From: JADKAC01 sp964492065
Lineage (GTDB): Bacteria > Bacteroidota > Bacteroidia > Chitinophagales > BACL12
NCBI GenBank assembly: GCA_964492065.1
Contig: CAZBHH010000014.1
Coordinates: 1 to 64,000, forward strand
Length of the DNA stretch: 64,000 nucleotides
Direction: 5' to 3'
The position numbers and the translations under genes are program-made. Numbering within the stretch: position 1 is the first letter of the stretch; each line of letters starts with the position of its first letter. The notes beneath the pieces are model-generated. The model worked only from the letters and a program-made list of their open reading frames with translations. It did not search any database and had not been told where the DNA came from. Shown in pieces: positions 34,226 to 43,031 of this stretch.

Positions 34226-35173
34226 ATGACCGGGTTACAAAAGCTGAAACACAGATTGAATATCACGCTGTTCATATCGGCGGTGTATTTCATTTTGTGG
34301 GGTTTGCTCGTACTGATATTTCCCGAGCTTTTGCGCTTTATTTTGATCAAGTCAAATTCCACCTCCATGATTTTCTGGGATTTGATCAGCGTGGTTACCC
34401 TTATCCTCGGCATTGCCCTGCTCATTGCAGCATTTGACCCCTTTAAGCATTGGCTGATATTGTTAATCAACCTGCTGTTTCACCTGAGCATTGTCATTGG
34501 GTTTATTGTGGGTTATTACGACCATATATTTTCAATTGATTATTTGCCGTTTATTTGTTTTAACCACCTGCCTTGGATGATTCCACTGGTGGTGGGGTTA
34601 ATAGCGGCCTATCATCGCAATTTCCATTCAGACACGGCGCTAATGGAAGCGTTCAGCGATGCGTACTTACCCCTGGAGGTGTTTGAAACGACTCGGGGTG
34701 AATCGCTTGCCGATATCAGTGAAGAAACACCTGCGCTGCTGGTATTCCTGAGGCAATTCGGTTGCCCGTTTTGTCAGGAAACTCTTATGTATCTGCAGCG
34801 CAACCGCCAATACATTGAACGAAAAGGTGTCCGTTTAGTCCTCGTCTATATGTCGCTGCCACAGGTGGCGGAAGGGTATCTCGACCGCTATGGATTGACG
34901 GATGTCGATCAAATCAGCGATCCCGAGAGTATTATATACAAGCGGTTTAAATTACATCGGGGAAAATTACTGCAACTGCTCGGCGTGAAGGTAATCGCAA
35001 GATGGGTATGGCTGGCAATTTCAAAGGGCATTTTCTTTAAAGGAGTGGAAGGCGATTTTTACCAGATGCCGGGCCTGATTCTGTTGTACAGGGGAAAAAT
35101 TGTGAAGGAATACAAATACCAGAGTGTTGCCGACAGGCCGGATTACATACAATTGTTGAATTATAACGGCTAA
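34226..35173 (+). CDS. Membrane protein with peroxiredoxin-like (AhpC/TSA-2, SelL-like) domain
   Basis: The 315-residue protein has four predicted transmembrane helices (about 13-35, 49-70, 75-97, 108-128) followed by a thioredoxin-fold domain (145-315). The redox motif is CPFC (C180 to C183) in VFLRQFGCPFCQE, which matches the SelL-like peroxiredoxin group. The C-terminal part GDFYQMPGLILLYRGKIV carries the cis-proline. The domain follows the last helix directly, and its side of the membrane is not clear. The substrate is unknown. The next gene follows after 52 bases with its own promoter. Confidence 0.82.
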   Translation: MTGLQKLKHRLNITLFISAVYFILWGLLVLIFPELLRFILIKSNSTSMIFWDLISVVTLILGIALLIAAFDPFKHWLILLINLLFHLSIVIGFIVGYYDHIFSIDYLPFICFNHLPWMIPLVVGLIAAYHRNFHSDTALMEAFSDAYLPLEVFETTRGESLADISEETPALLVFLRQFGCPFCQETLMYLQRNRQYIERKGVRLVLVYMSLPQVAEGYLDRYGLTDVDQISDPESIIYKRFKLHRGKLLQLLGVKVIARWVWLAISKGIFFKGVEGDFYQMPGLILLYRGKIVKEYKYQSVADRPDYIQLLNYNG

Positions 35174-35201
35174 TTTTCAACGACACGGGAACCGGAAAGA
35201 T

Positions 35202-35209
35202 TAAATTTG
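35202..35209 (+). promoter_or_regulatory. Bacteroidota -7 element for the glycosylphosphotransferase
   Basis: TAAATTTG matches TAnnTTTG and ends 17 bases before the ATG at 35226. Confidence 0.55.
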
Positions 35210-35225
35210 CATTTTCGGCAACTGC

Positions 35226-36647
35226 ATGGCGCATTCCAATACATACGATTACCGGCTGTTTATTCGTAAGAATATCCTGATTGCCGTTGATACGCTGCTC
35301 ATCCTGTTGTCGCTGTTTTTGTACCTGCGCTTTTTTCATCCCACCGCTTTTGAAAGTTATTACACGTTTGCCGATAATGTCGTATGGACGCTTGCCATTG
35401 TCGGCCTGTGGTATTTCTATGCAGCTATCTTTGATATGTATAAGATATCCCGTGTTAATAAAACGGCGGAGATTGTCAAAAATACGATTATTACAGCAAC
35501 GCTTACCGGCATTACGTATATTTTCATCCCTTACATCAGCCCCACACTGCCGTTAAACCGCATGCCCGCATTTGTGCTGATCGGGACAATGGTGGTCTTG
35601 TTATTAACCTGGCGGGTTTTGTATTCCACTGTGTTCGAACACCCGATCCTGGTAAAACGTGCATTGATTATCGGTGCGGGGTGGACGGGCAGAGAACTGT
35701 TGAAAACGCTTACTCAGAATGAAAAAATTTATCACAACACCGGCTATTACTTCTTTGGATTTATCGATGATGATGAAACCAAACAACAACAGACTTACGA
35801 TAATTTGAAAGTGCTGGGCGGCAGCAATGTACTGTACAAATACGTGCGGCGGTTGAAAATTAATGAATTGATAATGGCCATCCCCGAGAGTGAAAATTTA
35901 AAGAGTCAACTGGTGGGCGCCCTGGTAGATTGCGAAAATTACGGTACCCATGTTTCCTATGCCTTTGATATTTATGAAGAGCAGACCGGGAAGGTCATGG
36001 TGAAATACCGAAACAACGAATATTTTCTCGCCAACCCATACCGCATCATTCAGAGTAATGCATTTTACACCGTCACCAACCGCATCATCAATCTGCTGTG
36101 CGGATTAATTGCCTGCAGTATTTTTATTCCCGTTTCGGCGGTGATTTTTTTTCTGAATTTGTTTGCCAGTCGCGGGCCGTTGTTCTTTGCGCAGGAGCGG
36201 GTGGGGAAAAACGGGGCTGTGTTTACGATTTATAAATTCCGCACCATGATACCCGATGCGGAAGTGAGTTCCGGGCCGCAGTTTGCCTCGCTGAACGACC
36301 CGCGGATTACACCCGTCGGCAGGTGGCTGCGCAAAACCAGGCTGGACGAACTGCCGCAGTTCTGGAACATTCTCAAAGGCGAAATGAACCTGATCGGCCC
36401 GAGGCCGGAGAGAAAAGTGTTTGTGGAAGCGCTGTCGGATACCATTCCGTTTTTTAAATTGCGCAATACCGTAAAACCCGGGCTTACCGGATGGGCACAA
36501 GTGAATCATAAATACGCCTCCGACAGCGAGGATTCACTGATTAAATTGCAATACGATTTGTATTATATCAAACACCGATCCTTTACCCTCGATCTTTGGA
36601 TAGTGTTGCGCACCATTGGCGTAGTTATAAAATTTAAGGGTACCTAA
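35226..36647 (+). CDS. Polyprenyl glycosylphosphotransferase (WcaJ/WbaP type)
   Basis: The 473-residue protein would start polysaccharide synthesis by moving a sugar-1-phosphate onto undecaprenyl phosphate. It has four or five N-terminal helices, a Rossmann-like domain (ALIIGAGWTGRELLK at about 138-152), a re-entrant hydrophobic segment near 285, and the catalytic domain with KFRTMIPDAE, RKTRLDELPQFWNILKG and GPRPER, ending PGLTGWAQVNHKY. All family motifs are present. The O-antigen ligase-like gene follows 28 bases later, so the pair probably acts in one exopolysaccharide or O-antigen pathway. The sugar is unknown. Confidence 0.93.
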   Translation: MAHSNTYDYRLFIRKNILIAVDTLLILLSLFLYLRFFHPTAFESYYTFADNVVWTLAIVGLWYFYAAIFDMYKISRVNKTAEIVKNTIITATLTGITYIFIPYISPTLPLNRMPAFVLIGTMVVLLLTWRVLYSTVFEHPILVKRALIIGAGWTGRELLKTLTQNEKIYHNTGYYFFGFIDDDETKQQQTYDNLKVLGGSNVLYKYVRRLKINELIMAIPESENLKSQLVGALVDCENYGTHVSYAFDIYEEQTGKVMVKYRNNEYFLANPYRIIQSNAFYTVTNRIINLLCGLIACSIFIPVSAVIFFLNLFASRGPLFFAQERVGKNGAVFTIYKFRTMIPDAEVSSGPQFASLNDPRITPVGRWLRKTRLDELPQFWNILKGEMNLIGPRPERKVFVEALSDTIPFFKLRNTVKPGLTGWAQVNHKYASDSEDSLIKLQYDLYYIKHRSFTLDLWIVLRTIGVVIKFKGT

Positions 36648-36650
36648 TGA

Positions 36651-36658
36651 TATATTTG
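36651..36658 (+). promoter_or_regulatory. Bacteroidota -7 element for the O-antigen ligase-like gene
   Basis: TATATTTG matches TAnnTTTG and ends 18 bases before the TTG start at 36676. It lies just after the stop of the upstream gene, so the second gene may also be transcribed on its own. Confidence 0.5.
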
Positions 36659-36675
36659 CACATTAAAACCTGGGT

Positions 36676-37914
36676 TTGAGATTCCCTGCGGCAAATATAC
36701 TTCCCGGCGCTTCATTCGGATATAAGATATTTTTCTTCTTTGTATCTGCAACCATTGCCGTGTTGCCCTTTCATAAAATCTTTGCCTCCTTTCCGCTTAC
36801 GTTTGCATGTATGGCCGCATTGCTCACTGTGTCGTTTTCTGCCCGGTCCCGTGGAGAGGCCCGCAATCCGACCATGTTATTGTGGTGCCTGTTATTTATA
36901 TCTTTTGTACCGGGGTTTATCATAGCACATAATCAGTCGCTCGCCTGGCAAGATCTGTCCGGCAAGTTGTACCTCTTTGTAACTCCGCTCTTGTTTTTCT
37001 TCATAAAGCCGCCGGGAGAAATAGCATGGCAGCGCCTGCTACACCTGTTTGTCTTCGCCTGCCTTGTGTTTATTGCCGTTTCCATCGGCATTGCAGTTTA
37101 CACATTTGCGGTATCCGGCGTCTCTCACTTTTTCTACAAGGACCTCGTGGGGTTTTCAACGATACATCCTTCGTATTTAGGTATGTATATCAACTTTGCC
37201 ATCGCAATTACCGGAGTGCACTTCTTCAGAGATGTAAGGTGCCGGGAGAAAAAACGCAGGGCGATGTATATAGTGATATTAGCTGTGTTGTTTGTGTATC
37301 TGTTGTTGTTAACTGCAAAAACAGCCATCATTATCGGAGGTATCTCTCTCATTTGGATTTTTATTTACTGGGGTAAACAACAGGGCAAACTGAAGCGAGC
37401 CTTGGCTTATTTATTTCTCGCCTTTATACTGCTCGCATCCATTGCGCTTGCAAATAATGAAATCCGGGTGCGTATCGGTATGCTGTTTAATTATGACAAA
37501 GTGAATTACGACAACAGCGTATTATCCCGCCAATACCAGTGGATGTCGGCATGGCAGTTAATCAACGACTCGCATTGGCGGGGAGTGGGGTCGGATATCT
37601 CCACCGATAAACTGATCGAGTACTATGCAAAGAATAATTTTCAAAAAGGAGTAGATGAGCGCTATAATACACACAATCAGTATTTGCAGGCAGCGGTGGA
37701 TGGCGGTTGGTTATCCCTGGTTTTATTCTGCGCATCCCTCGCCGCCTTACTGCATGTGGCATTCTGGAGCCGCAAATACATCTTATTCTTCTTCCTGCTG
37801 ATACTATGCATCTCCAATCTTACCGAATGTATGTTTGAAACCCTGAGCGGTATTTTATTTTTTGCGCTGTTTGGCGCCCTGCTCGCCTGGGAGAAGCCTG
37901 CTGCGGGCACTTAA
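36676..37914 (+). CDS. O-antigen ligase/polymerase family protein
   Basis: The 412-residue polytopic protein has about 11-12 transmembrane helices and the large periplasmic loop of the Wzy/WaaL family, with THNQYLQAAVDGG near 335. Members either polymerise glycan repeats or attach O-antigen to lipid A core; the two roles cannot be told apart by sequence. The start is a TTG at 36676: no in-frame ATG lies upstream, the first internal Met falls inside a helix, and the promoter lies 18 bases before. It follows the initiating phosphotransferase gene. Confidence 0.9.
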   Translation: MRFPAANILPGASFGYKIFFFFVSATIAVLPFHKIFASFPLTFACMAALLTVSFSARSRGEARNPTMLLWCLLFISFVPGFIIAHNQSLAWQDLSGKLYLFVTPLLFFFIKPPGEIAWQRLLHLFVFACLVFIAVSIGIAVYTFAVSGVSHFFYKDLVGFSTIHPSYLGMYINFAIAITGVHFFRDVRCREKKRRAMYIVILAVLFVYLLLLTAKTAIIIGGISLIWIFIYWGKQQGKLKRALAYLFLAFILLASIALANNEIRVRIGMLFNYDKVNYDNSVLSRQYQWMSAWQLINDSHWRGVGSDISTDKLIEYYAKNNFQKGVDERYNTHNQYLQAAVDGGWLSLVLFCASLAALLHVAFWSRKYILFFFLLILCISNLTECMFETLSGILFFALFGALLAWEKPAAGT

Positions 37915-38009
37915 CACTCTTTAACACCACTTTTTTTTTTGCAGGTGTAACTTTTGCATTTCCCGGTGCGCCTCATTGCTGTAAAACAAAAATTTTAAAA
38001 CTTACAACA

Positions 38010-38354
38010 ATGAAAACTTTATTAATCTCAGCAATTCTTTTGACCTCATTCGCCGTACAGGCCGGTAACACCGCAACTTCAACCGGTGACGGAAACAGGA
38101 AGGAAATAAAGCACAAAGTCAAAGAGATCGTCGCCGATGAACAGTTGGTCGAATCACTCGGATTATCCGGCGAAGCCAATGTGCGATTGACTGTTGACGA
38201 AAATAACCGCATTCATGTCGAAAGTGTAGAGGCAGATGATTTCCTGTCCGAGTACCATATCAGGCAATCGCTGGAGGGCTTATTTATGCAGGCAAAGGAA
38301 TCCCTGATCGGTAAGACATTCGCCGTGGTAATTGATTTTGTACAGTCCAAATAG
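38010..38354 (+). CDS. Small exported protein, member A of a local family
   Basis: The 114-residue protein has a signal peptide (about 1-19). The mature part contains VRLTVDENNRIHVESVEADDFLSEYHI and then LIGKTFAVVIDF. These segments match, in order, FSVDADNTIQLHRVES, LENYAW and GTVFEMDIVF of the protein at 38680, so the two are paralogs. The strand-turn-strand pattern with a conserved D-N-x-I recalls the C-terminal domain of TonB, but this is a weak likeness. It has its own terminator. Function unknown. Confidence 0.75.
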   Translation: MKTLLISAILLTSFAVQAGNTATSTGDGNRKEIKHKVKEIVADEQLVESLGLSGEANVRLTVDENNRIHVESVEADDFLSEYHIRQSLEGLFMQAKESLIGKTFAVVIDFVQSK

Positions 38355-38376
38355 ATTGTCATCTCGGATTGTGCGG

Positions 38377-38406
38377 AAAAGTCCCGTCTTCGGGCGGGAC
38401 TTTTAA
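38377..38406 (+). terminator. Intrinsic terminator after member A
   Basis: AAAAGTCCCG (38377-38386) pairs with CGGGACTTTT (38395-38404), a 10-bp perfect stem with a TCTTCGGG loop. Confidence 0.9.
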
Positions 38407-38542
38407 AAGTGCCTGGCAGCGGAGGTCATTATTTAACAGACCAAAAATCAACTTAACTAAAACGGCGCAATATTTAAAAGCAATTAAATAAACAGTAAGA
38501 GATTCCATTGTTTTTTTGTATTGCAACTTAAGAAACACAATT

Positions 38543-38644
38543 ATGAAAAGTCTGTTGACCGCAATAATCATTCTATTCGCCCGGTCGGTTATCGCTGCCG
38601 GCGAAGACTATGACTGCGCCGTTCCATGCGGAAAAATATTTTGA
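38543..38644 (+). pseudogene. Truncated copy in the exported-protein family
   Basis: A 33-codon frame encodes a signal peptide (MKSLLTAIIILFARSVIAAG) and a short mature piece (EDYDCAVPCGKIF) before a TGA. The start, the signal, and the acidic-Cys segment after it parallel the protein at 38680 (AGRDTDCETG). It may be a paralog cut short by a stop or deletion, or a genuine tiny exported peptide with two cysteines. The sequence after its stop does not resume the family. Confidence 0.5.
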
Positions 38645-38679
38645 ATCACATTAAAAATTCATCACTTAAACTAAATCAC

Positions 38680-39024
38680 ATGAAAAATTTACTTCTAACA
38701 TTTGCCGCTTGCCTGGTGATTACGGGCAATGTGTTTGCCGGCCGGGATACGGATTGCGAAACGGGTATCTATCCCGAAACAATTGCGCATCTGATGCGCA
38801 ACTGCAAACCGTTTTTCGATTCTGACCTCAACGGTGTCGTACATATTGTCTTCAGTGTAGATGCCGATAATACAATACAACTGCATCGGGTGGAATCTCA
38901 GAACCTGTTTCTGGAGAATTATGCCTGGTGTGTTTTGGAAGGCTCAGAGATCAACAGTTCCTGCTTGAATCCAGGTACGGTATTCGAGATGGACATAGTC
39001 TTCAGGGATACTGTGCATATTTAA
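38680..39024 (+). CDS. Small exported protein, member B of a local family
   Basis: The 114-residue protein has a signal peptide (1-19, ending VFA) and four cysteines in the mature part (near 24, 40, 86 and 97), which suggests two disulfides. The core VVHIVFSVDADNTIQLHRVESQ and the end GTVFEMDIVFRD align with member A at 38010. ATG 38680 starts the signal peptide; an upstream start at 38626 is not credible. It follows the truncated copy by 35 bases and ends in a terminator. Function unknown. Confidence 0.75.
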   Translation: MKNLLLTFAACLVITGNVFAGRDTDCETGIYPETIAHLMRNCKPFFDSDLNGVVHIVFSVDADNTIQLHRVESQNLFLENYAWCVLEGSEINSSCLNPGTVFEMDIVFRDTVHI

Positions 39025-39047
39025 AAAATATAAGTGGTTATATATTT

Positions 39048-39081
39048 ACTCCGGTGAACGCATGGGCGCCGGAGTTTTTTA
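39048..39081 (+). terminator. Intrinsic terminator after member B
   Basis: ACTCCGG (39048-39054) pairs with CCGGAGT (39069-39075), followed by a T run. Confidence 0.85.
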
Positions 39082-39094
39082 TTTTTTGCCTGCG

Positions 39095-39102
39095 TATTTT
39101 TG
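39095..39102 (+). promoter_or_regulatory. Bacteroidota -7 element for mltG
   Basis: TATTTTTG matches TAnnTTTG and ends 10 bases before the ATG at 39112. The in-frame TTG at 39100 is part of this element and so is not the start. Confidence 0.55.
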
Positions 39103-39111
39103 TCCACGGTT

Positions 39112-40149
39112 ATGGGAAAACTGAGCTATCGCATTTGGTGGATTGTCGTTGTAGTCTTTTTGCTGGCAGCGGCACTGGTGGGGGGATATGTGTATGATAA
39201 GATATTTAGAAACAACGTATTGGCCGATGGCGAGGCAATGTACCTGTATGTGCCAACCGGTTCCGATTTGCCCGCATTGGTGGCTCACCTTAAGGACCAG
39301 GGAATCATCATCAATGCAAAGACATTTATGTGGACGGCTGAGAAAAAGGGCTTTAAAAAAGTATTGCCGGGGAGATACAGGATTGAGAAGAATATGAGCA
39401 ATAACGATCTGGTCAACCTGTTGCGCAGCGGAAAGCAGGAGCCGGTTAATGTTACATTTCACAATGTGATTACAAAAGAACAACTGGCAGGCAAAGTGGA
39501 AAAGAATATTGAGGCCGACTCGCTCGAATTCATATTTTATTTTGATACGGCCTCTATCTTTAAGAAATTATTTATTTCAAAAGAAAACATATTGACACTT
39601 TTCCTGCCGGATACCTATGAATTTTATTGGAATACTTCAGCCGAAGAATTTGTAGGGCGCATGATAAAAGAGCACGAAAAATTCTGGAAAGGCGAACGTT
39701 CTGACAAGGCTGCTTCCATCGGGATGACACCGCAGGAAGTCTATACCCTCGCCTCTATTGTTTATGCCGAAACTAAAAAGCCGGATGAAGCTGCACGCAT
39801 CGCAGGGGTGTATATTAACCGGCTTCAGCGCAATATTCCGCTTCAGGCGGATCCCACGCTGAAATTCGCATTGGGCGACTTTTCGATTCAGCGACTGTTG
39901 AAAAAAGATTTTGAAGTGGAATCGCCTTATAACACCTATAAGTACACGGGTTTGCCTCCCGGTCCGATTTGTATGCCGCCCCGCAGTTATATCGATGCCG
40001 TTTTGAATTATGAAAAAAGCGATTATATTTTTTTCTGTGCCAAAGAGGATTTCTCAGGCTATCACAATTTTGCCGTTACCCTGCAGGAACACAATCGCAA
40101 TGCAAAAAAATACCAGGATGCTTTGAATAAGCGCAACATTTACCGCTAA
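39112..40149 (+). CDS. mltG: Endolytic murein transglycosylase MltG
   Basis: The protein of about 345 residues has one N-terminal transmembrane helix (about 8-28), a LysM-like subdomain, and the YceG/MltG catalytic domain with the active-site glutamate in ASIVYAETKK and the motifs NRLQRNIPLQADPT and YNTYKYTGLPPGPICMP. It cleaves nascent glycan strands and so limits peptidoglycan chain length. The start is ATG 39112, set by the promoter. No pabC, tmk or other common mltG neighbour is adjacent. Confidence 0.95.
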   Translation: MGKLSYRIWWIVVVVFLLAAALVGGYVYDKIFRNNVLADGEAMYLYVPTGSDLPALVAHLKDQGIIINAKTFMWTAEKKGFKKVLPGRYRIEKNMSNNDLVNLLRSGKQEPVNVTFHNVITKEQLAGKVEKNIEADSLEFIFYFDTASIFKKLFISKENILTLFLPDTYEFYWNTSAEEFVGRMIKEHEKFWKGERSDKAASIGMTPQEVYTLASIVYAETKKPDEAARIAGVYINRLQRNIPLQADPTLKFALGDFSIQRLLKKDFEVESPYNTYKYTGLPPGPICMPPRSYIDAVLNYEKSDYIFFCAKEDFSGYHNFAVTLQEHNRNAKKYQDALNKRNIYR

Positions 40150-40237
40150 GTCAAATGCCGTATGATGCACAAAAAAAATATGGTACTATTTCCGATTGCC
40201 AACTGATAGCGTATCTAATTTACAAATTTCCGGCAGA

Positions 40238-40822
40238 TCAGTAATTCCTTTGTGGAGGTTGCAGGCGCTTTATCATCATTTCATTGATAAATGCAAACAA
40301 GCCCTGGGGTGTAAATTTTCGCCAATTGATGTCGTTTACGGGCGTGCCAATGAGCAGGTACTGGTCGAGGTGGGCGCTCCGGATTTCATCTTCCACATAG
40401 TCCCGGAAATTCAGCAATGCAATCCATCCGTCGTCAATATCGTCGAACCATTCTTCATAATAGCAATCATCGCCTGCGTGAAAATTTAACACGTTTTCGC
40501 CGATTAGGATATACTTGTTAATCTTGTTATGAATACATGCATCAATTATTTCCCGTTTAAGGTACATGATGTCGTTATGCAGGCAATCGTTCCATTCGCC
40601 TATCAGTTCAATAATGACAAATCCTTCTTCGTAATCGGCAAATAAAATTTTCAGGTACAATGTATTGCTGCCGAAAAAATCCCATTGCGGATGAATGTAA
40701 TAGTTGTAAATGGTGTTGCTGAATTCGAATTCGCTGTACTCATTGCCGTAGAACGGGCTTAAATTATCCTCTTCCGAAGCATAATATTCACGCCAGTTAT
40801 AATATGGTTCGAGATTTTGCAT
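40238..40822 (-). CDS. Conserved acidic protein of unknown function
   Basis: The 194-residue soluble protein is rich in acidic and aromatic residues and has no signal peptide or membrane segment. Distinct segments include YYIHPQWDFFGSNTLYLKIL, ELIGEWNDCLHNDIMYLKRE and ILIGENVLNFH, followed by the acidic patch DDCYYEEWFDDIDDGWIAL. The even density of Trp, Tyr and Asp suggests a conserved fold. I know of similar unnamed proteins in Bacteroidota but no function. It is convergent with mltG and downstream of murQ on the same strand, 68 bases apart. Confidence 0.8.
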   Translation of the reverse strand: MQNLEPYYNWREYYASEEDNLSPFYGNEYSEFEFSNTIYNYYIHPQWDFFGSNTLYLKILFADYEEGFVIIELIGEWNDCLHNDIMYLKREIIDACIHNKINKYILIGENVLNFHAGDDCYYEEWFDDIDDGWIALLNFRDYVEDEIRSAHLDQYLLIGTPVNDINWRKFTPQGLFAFINEMMIKRLQPPQRNY

Positions 40823-40890
40823 AAATCTGTTTGCAAGGTAGCAGCTTCATCCGGCAATACAAATAGCCCAGGATATTGATTGACCTGAAT

Positions 40891-41694
40891 TTATTGTTTA
40901 TATTTATCGATTGTATAACGCACGCTGCCTTCTTTTAGTAAAAGTTCCTTGGCTTTTTCGTAGTCGATGTGCAAGGCTTCAGCAATCATTTTACTGCCGC
41001 GGTCGATGAGTTTATCATTGGTGAGTTGCATATCCACCATTTTGTTGCCCTTTACCCTGCCCAGTTTGATCATTGTGGCGGTCGAGATCATATTTAGGAC
41101 CAGCTTTTGGGCAGTACCCGACTTGAGCCGGGTGGAACCTGTAATAAATTCAGGACCAACGATAACCTCAATGGGAAAATCAGCATGTTCGGCAACCGGT
41201 GTACCGGGATTGCAGGTGATGCATGCGGTAGTGATTCCATGTGCCCGGCATTGTTGCAAAGCGCCGGTCACATAGGGTGTGGTGCCGGATGCGGCAACGC
41301 CAATTACAAGGTCTTTTGTGTCAACGCTGTATAATTGCAGATCTTCCCAGCCTCCCAGAAAATTATCTTCTGCGTGTTCCACCGCTCTGCGGATCGCTTT
41401 GTCTCCGCCTGCAATGATGCCTATCACCAGGTTGAAGGGTACGCCGAAAGTGGGAGGGCATTCCGAAGCATCGGTTATAGCGATTCTGCCCGAAGTGCCG
41501 GCGCCGATATAAAATAATCTGCCACCGCTCAACATTTTGTCGACAATCACATCTACCAATTGCCCGATAACCGGTATTGCTTTTTCTATCGCATCCGGCA
41601 CACGGCGATCCTCACGGTTCATACTCTCCAAAATGGTGCGGGTACTCATCTCTTCCAAATGCGAATAGTGCGATTCCTGTTCGGTAATTTTCAT
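40891..41694 (-). CDS. murQ: N-acetylmuramic acid 6-phosphate etherase
   Basis: The 267-residue SIS-domain protein has GAGTSGRIAITDASECPPTFG (about 64-84), which carries the phosphosugar-binding loop and the catalytic glutamate region of MurQ, and VGVAASGTTPYVTGAL. MurQ cleaves the lactyl ether of MurNAc-6-phosphate during recycling of cell-wall fragments. It ends in a short helical domain (EALHIDYEKAKELLLKEGSVR). No anmK, nagK or MurNAc transporter gene is adjacent. Length is slightly shorter than E. coli MurQ (298 residues). Confidence 0.93.
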   Translation of the reverse strand: MKITEQESHYSHLEEMSTRTILESMNREDRRVPDAIEKAIPVIGQLVDVIVDKMLSGGRLFYIGAGTSGRIAITDASECPPTFGVPFNLVIGIIAGGDKAIRRAVEHAEDNFLGGWEDLQLYSVDTKDLVIGVAASGTTPYVTGALQQCRAHGITTACITCNPGTPVAEHADFPIEVIVGPEFITGSTRLKSGTAQKLVLNMISTATMIKLGRVKGNKMVDMQLTNDKLIDRGSKMIAEALHIDYEKAKELLLKEGSVRYTIDKYKQ

Positions 41695-41888
41695 AGTGTG
41701 GTAATTTTACAAGCCTTGTAATTATCGGGCCGGTAGTGATACGACTTTGTGCCGGTAAATATATTGCGATTTTTTTCTCCGGGCTACTCTCTTTTTATGC
41801 CGATGAAGAAATAGTTTTTTTGATTTGCATATGGCGTTTTAGAGATGATTGGTTTCCCGGAAAAATAAATATTAAACAAAGCAAACGA

Positions 41889-43031
41889 GTGAGCAGGTAT
41901 TTCGCATTGATTCAAAGGGCAGCTGATTTTTTAAATCGGTACAAAGGAGCGGCTCCGCTGGAGTTTGCCGTGCGGGAGTTTTTTCGGCAGCACAGGGAAA
42001 TGGGATCTACCGACAGGAAACACTTCAAACACCTGGTGTTTAGTTACTACCGTATTCTCGGCAATGTGGCATATCCTGATGCGGCAGAGGTGTTGCACTA
42101 TGCCGCATTGCTGAATCCGCAAATCGCAGCGTTGTCGCCGGTTTCTATGGAAAATACGGCTTCCATTGCGGAGATCCGCCGATTGTTGCAACTGGATGAT
42201 TCGGCGTATTTCCCCGCAAGTGCATGTGTCAGTAAACAAGTTTACAGCGATGCTTTTATACAATCCCACTTTACACAACCTCCGGTATTTATAAGGGTTA
42301 CACCTTTGGGGCTGATGCACCTGGAAAAAATATTCCAAAGAGAACATATCGGTTATTTAAAAATTACAGAAACCACTTGGGAGGTGCAGGGCAGGTTTTC
42401 CCTCACCGAAATGCCGGCATATAACGAGGGGTATTTTGAAGTCCAGGACTACGCTTCGCAACAGACAATTGCGTTTATGCATCCGCAACCGCATTCGACC
42501 TGGTGGGATTGTTGTGCAGGCTCAGGAGGCAAGTCGCTGTTGCTACTCGAAAAAAACAACAACATCCGCCTGGTTGCCACCGACAATCGGGTTTCCGTGT
42601 TGGAGAATTACAGGAGGCGCCTGTCCAGATATTGTTATAGTGCATGGACTACACTGCCGCTGGATGTCGGCGATGCATCGGCGGATTTATCGCAGGTGCC
42701 CATGTGCGACGGCATTATTGCCGATGTGCCATGTTCGGGATCGGGAACCTGGGCGAGAAATCCCTCCGGTTTAAGGTTTTTCGACACAGATGCAATTCCC
42801 GGTTACGCACAACAGCAACGCCGTATCGCCGGAAATGCGGCTACAAAACTCCTGCCGGGAGGTACGCTAATCTACATTACCTGTTCCGTTTATGCGGCGG
42901 AAAACGAAGAGAATGCAGCCGGCATCGCCGCAGAACTGCGCCTGGAATTGGAGCGTACACAATACCTGTTCTTCCCGGGTAAAGGCTCGGATGTTTTATT
43001 TATCGCCGTATTTAAAAAACCGGCTGATTAA
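41889..43031 (+). CDS. RsmB/NOP family RNA m5C methyltransferase
   Basis: The protein of about 380 residues has an N-terminal NusB-like/RNA-binding part, then a SAM-dependent methyltransferase domain with CCAGSGGKSLLL (SAM loop) and the two cysteine motifs typical of RNA 5-methylcytosine enzymes: DVPCSGSGTWARNP and YITCSVYAAENE. The rRNA or tRNA target is unknown. The frame is open from 41736, but the upstream part has no family resemblance. GTG 41889 begins the helix SRYFALIQRAADFL, where homologs start. It is divergent from murQ. Confidence 0.88.
   Translation: MSRYFALIQRAADFLNRYKGAAPLEFAVREFFRQHREMGSTDRKHFKHLVFSYYRILGNVAYPDAAEVLHYAALLNPQIAALSPVSMENTASIAEIRRLLQLDDSAYFPASACVSKQVYSDAFIQSHFTQPPVFIRVTPLGLMHLEKIFQREHIGYLKITETTWEVQGRFSLTEMPAYNEGYFEVQDYASQQTIAFMHPQPHSTWWDCCAGSGGKSLLLLEKNNNIRLVATDNRVSVLENYRRRLSRYCYSAWTTLPLDVGDASADLSQVPMCDGIIADVPCSGSGTWARNPSGLRFFDTDAIPGYAQQQRRIAGNAATKLLPGGTLIYITCSVYAAENEENAAGIAAELRLELERTQYLFFPGKGSDVLFIAVFKKPAD

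Noticed and set aside
41736..41888. N-terminal extension of the RNA methyltransferase
   Set aside because: The added residues have no family likeness; the conserved opening begins at GTG 41889.
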